NCBI RefSeq assembly: GCF_019710575.1
Contig: NZ_JAHWFK010000035.1
Coordinates: 31,377-95,376, forward strand
Length of the DNA stretch: 64,000 nucleotides
Direction of reading: 5' to 3'
Source of the DNA: Paractinoplanes polyasparticus
GTDB lineage: Bacteria > Actinomycetota > Actinomycetes > Mycobacteriales > Micromonosporaceae
Positions 57,550 through 64,000 of this stretch are shown here, piece by piece. The notes under the pieces were generated by a model. It had not been told where the DNA came from and searched no databases. It was given only the letters and a program-made list of their open reading frames with translations. Position 1 is the first letter of the stretch. The number at the start of each line of letters is the position of its first letter. A program made the translations under genes and the position numbers.

Positions 57550-59139
57550 GTGAGCGACGAGTGGCCGATTGCGGGAACCCTGCTGGCGGCAAGATACCGG
57601 CTGGTCACGCTCCTGGAGACGGGTGGCATGGCCCAGATCTGGCGGGCCGACGACGAGCTGCTGGCCCGCCCGGTCGCGGTCAAACTGCCCAAGGGCTCGC
57701 AGGTGGTCTGGCGCGAGGCGCGCATGTCCGCGAAGCTTCAGCACCCGAACATCGCGGCCGTCCACGACTACCGCGAGGCGGTCCGGGCCGACGGCACGGT
57801 GGCGCCGTTCGTAGTCATGGAGCTGCTGGCCGGCGAGAGCGTGGCGGCCCGGCTCGAACGGGAGCCGATCGAGCTGCCGGAGGCGGCCCGCATCGGCGCC
57901 GCGGTGGCCGACGCGCTGGCCGCGGCCCACGCCAACGGGGTCGTGCACCGCGACATCAAGCCCGGCAACGTCATGCTCACCCCGACCGGCGTGAAGATCC
58001 TCGACTTCGGCATCAGCGCCACGGCCGGCGAGCCGGACGACGACGACACCGGTTCGACGTTCGGCACGCCGGCCTATGTGGCGCCGGAACGGTTGGACGG
58101 CATGCCGGCCGAGCCGGCGACCGATGTGTACGGGCTCGGCGTGCTGCTGTTCGAGATGGTGACCGGGGATCCGCCGTACCCGGTGGACACCTGGGAGGAG
58201 TTGGCGGAAGCACGGGCCACCGGGCCGAACGTGCTGCCGCCGGATCTGCCCGCCGTCTTCCGGTCGCTGGTCGGCCGTTGCCTGGCCGACGACCCGGAGC
58301 TGCGTCCCGGCGCCGAAGAGATCCGCTTCGACCTGACCGCCCTGTGGCTCAAGGTCGAGGACCCGCCGGGCGCCGAGCCGCCGGGCGCCGAGCCGCCGGC
58401 CGCATCCGCCGTGGGCGGCCGCGCCGGTGGTGGCGGCGTTGCTGCCCGCGCTGATTCCCGGGTGGCCGGCCCGGCGCGATCGAGGCCGGCAACAGGGCCG
58501 ATTGGTGAGCGTCCAGCCGACGGCCGGCCCGGCACCCACCCGGACAGCCGAGGGGGCGCCCCGGCCGGTCGCTCGCCGCGGGGCACCCGGTCCACCGCGC
58601 CGCAGCAGCGCGCGTACGCCGCAGGCCGGGCTCCCGCCGCAACACTCGCTCTGACTCCGGCCCCGACCCGGCGCTGGGTGCTGGGCGTGACTGTGGTGGC
58701 TCTGCTGGCCGCAGTGGGCGGCGCCGTGCTCGCCGTCAACTGGCCGAGGCCGACCAACGAGGCCGCCCCCGAGTTGCCGCCCCCGCCCGTCGTCGTGTCG
58801 GAGTCGCCGGCGCCGCTCCGCACACCAGCAAGCACACCGCCGACGACCCCCCGCTACGCCCCCACGCCGAAGCGGGCGGCCCCCACGCTGACCTTCGACG
58901 ACGCGGTGGGTCGCTTCCGCAGCGCCGTGGAACAGGCCGACATCCGCTCCGATGTGGCCCTCGACCTGCTCAACCTGCTGCGCCCCCTGGCCAACGGCGA
59001 CGGCGACAACGTCGGCGGCCAGGTCGACGCCCTGCGCCGCAAGATCAACGACCGGGCGGGCGAGGGCAGTGTGTCCCCGGCTCAGGCCACCCTGCTGCGT
59101 TCCCGCCTGGCCGACGTGAACCGGGCCGCGGGCACCTGA
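57550..59139 (+). CDS. membrane serine/threonine protein kinase
   Basis: 529 aa. Kinase domain ~10-265: catalytic Lys45 (VAVKLPKG), HRDIKPGN at 133-140 with Asp135, DFGISA and GTPAYVAPE. A long Pro/Ala/Arg/Gly linker (~270-370) leads to one membrane helix (VLGVTVVALLAAVGGAVLAVNW) and an extracellular part with a Pro/Thr stalk and a helical C-terminal domain (FDDAVGRFRSAVEQADIRSDVALDLLNLLRPL). There are no PASTA repeats. The C-terminal domain resembles those seen in other actinobacterial kinases of unknown ligand. GTG 57550 is fixed by the promoter. Confidence 0.9.
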   Translation: MSDEWPIAGTLLAARYRLVTLLETGGMAQIWRADDELLARPVAVKLPKGSQVVWREARMSAKLQHPNIAAVHDYREAVRADGTVAPFVVMELLAGESVAARLEREPIELPEAARIGAAVADALAAAHANGVVHRDIKPGNVMLTPTGVKILDFGISATAGEPDDDDTGSTFGTPAYVAPERLDGMPAEPATDVYGLGVLLFEMVTGDPPYPVDTWEELAEARATGPNVLPPDLPAVFRSLVGRCLADDPELRPGAEEIRFDLTALWLKVEDPPGAEPPGAEPPAASAVGGRAGGGGVAARADSRVAGPARSRPATGPIGERPADGRPGTHPDSRGGAPAGRSPRGTRSTAPQQRAYAAGRAPAATLALTPAPTRRWVLGVTVVALLAAVGGAVLAVNWPRPTNEAAPELPPPPVVVSESPAPLRTPASTPPTTPRYAPTPKRAAPTLTFDDAVGRFRSAVEQADIRSDVALDLLNLLRPLANGDGDNVGGQVDALRRKINDRAGEGSVSPAQATLLRSRLADVNRAAGT

Positions 59140-59144
59140 CCACG

Positions 59145-59281
59145 GTCAGGCGTCCAGGCAGCGACCGTCCGGCAGCAGGCCCGCGTACCACTCGTGCCAG
59201 CGCTCGTCAGGACCATCGTCAGGCGTCCAGGCAGCGACCGTCCGGCAGCAGGCCCGCGTACCACTCGTGCCAGCGCTCGTC
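59145..59281. repeat. 64-bp direct repeat of a lipoprotein gene 3' end
   Basis: The 64 bp at 59145-59208 and 59218-59281 are identical. The second copy is the last part of the lipoprotein gene (minus strand) including its stop codon at 59219-59221; the first copy is an extra tail beyond that stop. Nine unrelated bases separate them. Confidence 0.95.
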
Positions 59282-59719
59282 CGGGGGCGGAGTCACGTCG
59301 CCCAGCACGCAGACGTCGCCGACCCGCACCGCGTAGAGCAGCGCGCCCGGCACAGTGGGGTCGTTGTCGCGGCCGAGCCGCACAGTGACCTCGGCATAAT
59401 CGCCGGCGGCCAGCGCCTGTCGCACCTTGGCCGCGTCCGCCTCGGTGGCCGACAGCTCACCCGCGCCGGCGTCGTGCACCCTGAGGTGCACGGCCACGGC
59501 GGCCTCGTCGAGCGCCTCGTCCTCGCCGATGCGCGGCACACTCGTACGCCGATCGCTGTCCTTCAGTTCGAACGCGCAGTGCCCGTCCTCGTCGTTGACC
59601 GGATCCGAACACGTCGCGGCGCTCGCGGCGCCCACGACCGGATCCTTTCCCGGCCCGCCGCACGCTGTGACCAGCGTCAGGGTCGCGGCCGACGCGATCA
59701 GCCCCCACAGAGATCTCAC
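59219..59719 (-). CDS. lipoprotein of unknown function
   Basis: 166 aa. Signal peptide with lipobox LVTAC (cleavage before Cys20), then a ~145-residue soluble domain with cysteines in AATCSDP, GHCAFEL, DVCVLGD and GRCLDA, probably two disulfides. Family not recognised. GTG 59719 starts 9 bp after the LacI gene stop on the same strand, so it may be cotranscribed with that regulator. Its 3' 64 bp are duplicated directly downstream. Confidence 0.75.
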   Translation of the reverse strand: MRSLWGLIASAATLTLVTACGGPGKDPVVGAASAATCSDPVNDEDGHCAFELKDSDRRTSVPRIGEDEALDEAAVAVHLRVHDAGAGELSATEADAAKVRQALAAGDYAEVTVRLGRDNDPTVPGALLYAVRVGDVCVLGDVTPPPDERWHEWYAGLLPDGRCLDA

Positions 59720-59728
59720 GGCGCCGGG

Positions 59729-60739
59729 TCAGGCCGAGCCGCGGATCACGAGCCGCGTCGGCAGCACGATCTCGGCGTCGCCCGGCTCGCTGCCGTCGAT
59801 CTTGGCCAGGAGCAGGCGGACCATCTCGCGGCCCATCTCCGCGATGGGCTGGTCGACGCTGGTCAGCGGCGGGTCGGTGTGGCGGGCGATCACCGAGTCG
59901 TCGAAGCCGATCACGGCCACGTCCTCGGGCGTCCGGCGGCCGTACCGGCGCAGCACCTGCAGGGCGCCCGCGGCCATCATGTCGGAGGCGGCGAACACCG
60001 CGTCCAGGTCAGGGAACTGCTCGAGCAGGCGGTGCATGGCGTCGGCGCCGCTCTCCTCGCTGAAGTCGCCGAAGGCCACCGGCCCGTCGCCGACCACGTC
60101 GCGGTAGCCCTCGAGCCGGGCGATGCCGGCCGCCATGTCGAGCGGGCCGGTGATGGCGGCGATGCGGCGGCGGCCCTGCGACCACAGGTACGACACGGCC
60201 TCACGGGCGCCGGCCCGGTTGTCGGCATCGACGTAGGTGCCTCGTTCGGCGTACATGGGACGGCCGACCCGCACGGTCGCGACGCCCCTCTCCTCGAGGA
60301 CGGAGGGCAGCGGGTCGTCGCCGTGCAGCGAGAGCAGCAGAGCGCCGTCGACGTGCTGCCGGGTCAGGTAGCCCTCGAGCCGGCGGCGCTCCTCGGGAGC
60401 CTGCGCGATCATCAGCACCATCTGGAGGTTGCGGGCGACCAGCACCGACGAGATCGACTGCACGATGCGCCCGAAGAACGGCTCGGCGAAGAACCTCTCG
60501 CCCGACTCGAAGATGACCAGGGCGATCGAATCGGTACGCTGGGTGACCAGCGTGCGGGCGGCGCGGTTGGGCACGTAGCCCAGTTCCTGGATCGCGTCCT
60601 CCACGGCCTGCCGCGCCCGCGGGCTGACCTGCTGCGACCCGTTCACCACACGGGACACGGTGCCCCGGCCGACACCGGCGCGCACCGCGACCTCTTCCAA
60701 GGTCGGCCGGCCGCTCGCCCGGTTCCGCTCCGTCGTCAT
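59729..60739 (-). CDS. LacI-family regulator, CelR/CebR-like
   Basis: 336 aa. N-terminal helix-turn-helix RPTLEEVAVRAGVGRGTVSRVVNGSQQVS and hinge (VPNRAARTLVTQRTDSIALVI), then a sugar-binding domain (FAEPFFGRIVQSI, HVDGALLLSLHGDDPLP, VIGFDDSVIARHTDPPLTSV). The recognition helix GVGRGTVSRVVNGS and LGYVPNRAARTLVT match CelR of Thermobifida and CebR as I remember them. A perfect CelR-type operator lies before the cellulase gene in this window, which is therefore the likely target, with cellobiose as inducer. ATG 60739 follows GAGAGGTG. Confidence 0.88.
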   Translation of the reverse strand: MTTERNRASGRPTLEEVAVRAGVGRGTVSRVVNGSQQVSPRARQAVEDAIQELGYVPNRAARTLVTQRTDSIALVIFESGERFFAEPFFGRIVQSISSVLVARNLQMVLMIAQAPEERRRLEGYLTRQHVDGALLLSLHGDDPLPSVLEERGVATVRVGRPMYAERGTYVDADNRAGAREAVSYLWSQGRRRIAAITGPLDMAAGIARLEGYRDVVGDGPVAFGDFSEESGADAMHRLLEQFPDLDAVFAASDMMAAGALQVLRRYGRRTPEDVAVIGFDDSVIARHTDPPLTSVDQPIAEMGREMVRLLLAKIDGSEPGDAEIVLPTRLVIRGSA

Positions 60740-60943
60740 CGATGGCACCTCTCCGGCGCGCTCGACACAAGCACGCCCGACACCGGCGTGCCCTGTTCGT
60801 CACGCCGGAAGGAGCGCAACCGGTGGTCGCGCCCGACACAAGGTACCTGCCCGGCGCTTGCGGCAACATGATCGTTCCGGTCAATCCCGGGACGGAGTGT
60901 CGCCGAATTGCCGCAACTGGGACATGAATCCTGGGATCAGACG

Positions 60944-62161
60944 CTACGGAGCGTTGCGGAAGCGGCGGAGCTGGGGCGTGGACGCGGCGATGGCGGCCGT
61001 GGCGACGACGGCGGTGAGCCCACCCAGGGCCAGCGCAACTCCGCCCGAGGTGCTGGCCGCCACCAGTCCGGCCCGCAGGTTCCCGAGTTGCGGACCGGCC
61101 GAGCCGGCGACGTGTTCCAGCGACGAGATCCGGCCGCGGAAGCCGGGTGGCGTCACCGTCTGGACCACCGTGCCGCGGGAGACGACCGCCCACGTGTCGG
61201 CGGCACCCGCGACCGCGATCAGCGCCAGGAAGACCACCAGGCTGCCGGTCAGCCCGGCCAGTCCGAGGGCGACCGCCCACACCGCGCCGCAGATCAGCAT
61301 CAGCCGGCCCGGATGCGGCTGCCGGGTGGCCGCTCCGGACAGGACCATCGCCAGCACGCCGCCCACCGCGAGCGCCGTCGTGAACAGGCCCAGCACCTCG
61401 GGCCGGCCCCCGAACTTCTCGGCGTTCACCACCGGGAACAGCGCCACCGGCATGGCCAGGAGGGTGGCGGCCAGATCGGCCAGCAGGGCACCGCGTACGG
61501 CGGGCGTTCTCCCCGCGTACGCCAGACCGGCCCGCACCGACCGCCAGCCGGGCGCCCCCTCGGCCGCCGGCACTCCGGACGGCAGCCCGGCCAGCCCGAT
61601 CAGCGCCGCCGCGAAGGTGAGCGTGTCGAAGGCCAGGCACCAGCCCACCCCGGCCGCCGCCGTCAGCACACCCGCGGCGGCCGGCCCGAGCAACATCGCC
61701 AGCTGGAACGAGAGGTGGTTGAGGGCCAGGCCCGCCGCGAGCCTGTCCCCGCTCAGCAGCAGGGGCACGAACGTCTGGCGGGCCGGGCCGATCAGGCCGC
61801 CCAGGGCCGCCTGCGATGCCACCAGCAGCAGCATCGCGGGCACGCCGCCGACGTCGGTGAACGCCACGAAGGTCATCGCGGCCGACAGCACGACCTGGAC
61901 CACCGTGCAGCGCAGGGCCAGCCGGCGCCGGTCGACGTGGTCGGTGAACGCGCTGCCGGCCAGGGCGACGACGATCAGCGGCAGGCCGGTGGCCAACCCG
62001 ACCAGGCCGACCGCGGCGGCGCTGTGCGTACGGTCCCAGACATAGAAGACGACGGCGAACGCGCCGAACTGACCGCCGAAACCGGACGCCGTCGTGCCCA
62101 GCCAGAGCCGCCGGAAAGTCGGGTTCTCGCGCAGCGGCCGCAGGTCGGTCAGGACCCTCAT
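60944..62161 (-). CDS. MFS transporter
   Basis: 405 aa, about twelve helices. N-terminal FRRLWLGTTASGFGGQFGAFAVVFYVW, the loop-2 motif AGSAFTDHVDRRRL, and symmetric second half (LLADLAATLLAMPVALFPVVNAEKFGG). It belongs to the enterobactin/drug exporter-like (DHA3) group. ATG 62161 overlaps the stop of the MarR gene (ATGA). The pair suggests substrate-induced efflux controlled by MarR. Confidence 0.88.
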   Translation of the reverse strand: MRVLTDLRPLRENPTFRRLWLGTTASGFGGQFGAFAVVFYVWDRTHSAAAVGLVGLATGLPLIVVALAGSAFTDHVDRRRLALRCTVVQVVLSAAMTFVAFTDVGGVPAMLLLVASQAALGGLIGPARQTFVPLLLSGDRLAAGLALNHLSFQLAMLLGPAAAGVLTAAAGVGWCLAFDTLTFAAALIGLAGLPSGVPAAEGAPGWRSVRAGLAYAGRTPAVRGALLADLAATLLAMPVALFPVVNAEKFGGRPEVLGLFTTALAVGGVLAMVLSGAATRQPHPGRLMLICGAVWAVALGLAGLTGSLVVFLALIAVAGAADTWAVVSRGTVVQTVTPPGFRGRISSLEHVAGSAGPQLGNLRAGLVAASTSGGVALALGGLTAVVATAAIAASTPQLRRFRNAP

Positions 62162-62622
62162 CGATCGACGGGGCGGAGGCGCTCCGCGAACGACCGGGCC
62201 GCCAGCAGGGCCCGCAGGTCGGCCACCACCCGGGTCATCGAGTAGGGCAGTTCCTCGTCGAGCTGCCGCACCGCCGCCTCGGTCGACCGCCACTCCGCGA
62301 CCAGGAACGGCATGATCTCGTGCGACCGGGCGGTGAGGCCGATGGGCCGCGTACGGCCGTCGTCCCCCGCCGTGCTCTCGACGAACCCGGCCCGGGCCAT
62401 CGCCGCCGCGGTCTGGCTCATCGCCGAGTGCGAGACCCCGCGCCGGGCCGCGAGCTCGCGGATCGTCATCGGGCCGAACCGGTGCAGGGCGATGAGCGGC
62501 CCCACGAACCGGGTGCGCATGCCCTCGATGCCGGCCTCGGTGTAGAGGGCGGCGATGTCGCGGTCGAGATCCGCCAGAAGGGCGTGCAGGTCGCTCCAGT
62601 GATTGCTGTCGAGCAGGTCCAC
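62158..62622 (-). CDS. MarR-family transcriptional regulator
   Basis: 154 aa winged-helix repressor: FGPMTIRELAARRGVSHSAMSQTAAAMARAGFVESTAGDDGRTRPIGLT (~50-100), the recognition helix and wing. GTG 62622 is 6 nt after TACATT (62629-62634), giving a leaderless transcript. An imperfect palindrome over that box (62631-62648) is a plausible autoregulatory operator. Co-translated with the MFS transporter it likely controls. Confidence 0.9.
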   Translation of the reverse strand: MDLLDSNHWSDLHALLADLDRDIAALYTEAGIEGMRTRFVGPLIALHRFGPMTIRELAARRGVSHSAMSQTAAAMARAGFVESTAGDDGRTRPIGLTARSHEIMPFLVAEWRSTEAAVRQLDEELPYSMTRVVADLRALLAARSFAERLRPVDR

Positions 62623-62630
62623 CGGAGCAA

Positions 62631-62648
62631 TGTAACAGCGCTTATATA
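62631..62648. promoter_or_regulatory. candidate MarR operator overlapping the -10 box
   Basis: TGTAACAGCGCTTATATA is an imperfect palindrome around AGCGCT, overlapping the marR -10 box and the stop codon of the kinase gene upstream. Size and location fit a MarR dimer site. Confidence 0.45.
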
Positions 62649-63865
62649 ACTCCGGAAACGCCCGGCAGGCTGACGATGATCGCCGCGCCCCGCCCGGGTT
62701 CGCTCTCGATGCGCATCGAGCCGCCGTGCCCGTCGACGATGGCCTTGACGATGCTCAGGCCCAGGCCGGCCCCCTGCACCTCGGCACGTTCGGCGTAGGC
62801 CGAGCGGCGGAACGGGGCGAGCACGCGCTCCCGGTCGCCCGGGTCGATGCCGACGCCGGTGTCACGCACCGTCAATTCGACCTGGTCACCCCGGACCGTG
62901 GCGCCGACCGTGATGCGACCACGGGGCGTGAACTTCACCGCGTTGAGCACCAGCCGTTCGATCACCTGGACGAGCCGGATCTCGTCGGCCTCGACCAGAA
63001 CCGGCTCGGGGGCGTCGGCCCGGATCTCGAGCCCGCGGCCGGCGGCGAGGACCTGATTGCGTACGACCGCCGCCCGCGACAGCTCGGCCAGGTCGAGCCG
63101 GCGCTTGGTGAGCCGCAGCTGGTCCTGCCCGGCCTGGGCCGCCAGCAGCATGTCGTCGACGAGAGCCATCAGCCGGTCGGAGTTGCGCCGGATCCGCCTC
63201 AGGAAATCGATGCCGGCCGCCGGCTCCACGTCGTCGTCGGCCAGCATCTCGAGGTACCCGTTGATCGAGGTCAGCGGCGTCCGTAGCTCGTGCGTGACCC
63301 GCGACACGAACTCGTCCCTGACCTTGTCGGCCTCGCGCAGTCGCTCGTTAGCGGCGTCGACCCCGCGGGCGTACTGCCGCAGCTCGAGCTGGGCGATCAC
63401 ATGCCGGGCCAGCGTGCGCAGACCCTGGCACTCGGCCGGCGTGAGCAGCCGCGGCTCGTGGTCGATGACGCACAGGCTGCCCAGCACCTCACCGGTCGAG
63501 GTCACCAGCGGCGCGCCGGCGTAGAAGACGATGTTCGGCTCGCCGGTGACCAGGGGGTTGGCCTGGAACCGCGGGTCGATGCGGGCGTCGGGCACCTGCA
63601 TGACGTCGACGGCGTACATGGCGTGCGCGCAGAACGAGTCCTCCCGGGCCGTCTCGCAGAGTTGCAGGCCGACCCGCGCCTTGAACCACTGGCGGTCGGC
63701 GTCGACCAGGCTGACCAGGGCGATCGGCGTCCGGCACAACTGCGCGGCGAGCACCGCGATGTCGTCGAAATCGCTCTCGGGCGCCGTGTCCAGCACACCG
63801 TAGTCGCGCAACGCCGCGAGACGCCGCTGCTCGGCGGCGTCCGCGTGAACCAGGGTGACCGGCAT
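62642..63865 (-). CDS. GAF-domain sensor histidine kinase
   Basis: 407 aa, no membrane helix. GAF domain (~25-165) of the phytochrome-like FHL1/KaiC-sensor type (ALRDYGVLDTAPESDFDDIAVLAAQLCRTPIALVSLVDADRQWFKA, SFCAHAMYAVDVMQVPDA), a short coil, HisKA with phospho-His192 (VTHELRTPL) and HATPase (VLNAVKFTPRG, DTGVGIDPGD, GAGLGLSIVKAIV). Orphan: no response regulator is adjacent. ATG 63865 starts 135 bp from the window edge; that edge region holds no recognised gene. Confidence 0.9.
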   Translation of the reverse strand: MPVTLVHADAAEQRRLAALRDYGVLDTAPESDFDDIAVLAAQLCRTPIALVSLVDADRQWFKARVGLQLCETAREDSFCAHAMYAVDVMQVPDARIDPRFQANPLVTGEPNIVFYAGAPLVTSTGEVLGSLCVIDHEPRLLTPAECQGLRTLARHVIAQLELRQYARGVDAANERLREADKVRDEFVSRVTHELRTPLTSINGYLEMLADDDVEPAAGIDFLRRIRRNSDRLMALVDDMLLAAQAGQDQLRLTKRRLDLAELSRAAVVRNQVLAAGRGLEIRADAPEPVLVEADEIRLVQVIERLVLNAVKFTPRGRITVGATVRGDQVELTVRDTGVGIDPGDRERVLAPFRRSAYAERAEVQGAGLGLSIVKAIVDGHGGSMRIESEPGRGAAIIVSLPGVSGVI

Positions 63866-64000
63866 GTCCCGCGCCCTTCGTCGATGTGCCTGGATTGCTC
63901 CCGTCGGGGCTTAACGGTCGGCGCCGGCCCCAGCGGCCTGAGCGGTCCTCCGGGTGCAGGGCGGTGATCAGGGGTTGCCTCTGCGGTGCCTTACGCGGCG

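Overview
The window is high-GC actinobacterial DNA. Starts are mostly GTG or ATG, there are many 4-bp ATGA/GTGA gene overlaps, and several genes appear to be transcribed without a leader (a TAnnnT-type -10 box 6-9 nt before the start codon). The gene content (fused glycyl-tRNA synthetase, Methyltransf_19 enzyme, F420-type luciferase-like oxidoreductase, FilP/DivIVA-like coiled-coil protein, very many sensor kinases) best fits a filamentous Micromonosporaceae member such as an Actinoplanes relative. This is inference; no rRNA or other decisive marker is present. I saw no tRNA, rRNA, CRISPR array, insertion sequence or phage gene.

Layout, left to right. 1-4290: a NuoF-like flavoprotein coupled to a ferric-reductase-type cytochrome b with a repetitive tail, then a secreted membrane-anchored protein. 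4309-7685: a PP2C phosphatase, a secreted CBM2-GH6 cellulase with a perfect CelR/CebR-type operator (7001-7014), and a divergent unknown gene. 7686-13930: a LamG remnant with a 19-bp minisatellite, a GAF-GAF-GGDEF protein, a VOC protein, two membrane proteins and a glutaryl-CoA-dehydrogenase-like enzyme. 13975-21951: GlyQS, DUF2306 protein, GDPD, a TetR/SDR divergent pair, and a PCD-VOC fusion. 22021-25505: two tandem copies of a PiT phosphate transporter plus small membrane protein, one followed by a DUF3349 gene. 25736-28722: a translationally coupled pair, a Tat-exported sugar isomerase/epimerase-like protein and a secreted PQQ-type sugar dehydrogenase.

28879-38907 is the clearest metabolic unit. 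It holds an aminotransferase and a MocR-type regulator on the minus strand. Divergently on the plus strand are a beta-ureidopropionase-like nitrilase, a dihydropyrimidinase/hydantoinase, a TIGR03842-like LLM oxidoreductase, two ABC permeases, an ABC ATPase and an NMT1/THI5-like lipoprotein. Most genes overlap by 4 bp. Together they look like uptake and reductive breakdown of a pyrimidine or hydantoin to a beta-amino acid. The usual dihydropyrimidine dehydrogenase is missing from the window.

38931-41076 is a three-gene minus-strand operon of unknown role, including an SCO6745-like protein. 41086-56622 is a dense signalling block: GGDEF-EAL protein, Hpt protein, response regulator with a degenerate HD-GYP domain, GAF-PAS-GAF kinase, single REC protein, methyltransferase, PAS-PAS hybrid kinase, STAND-like ATPase, coiled-coil protein, PAS-PP2C phosphatase, SigE-type sigma factor with a membrane partner, and an RsbW-like/STAS pair. 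56788-64000 carries a LamG protein, a membrane Ser/Thr kinase, a lipoprotein, a LacI regulator resembling CelR (the best candidate for the cellulase operator), a MarR-MFS pair and a GAF histidine kinase. Short tandem repeats at or just past gene 3' ends recur throughout.
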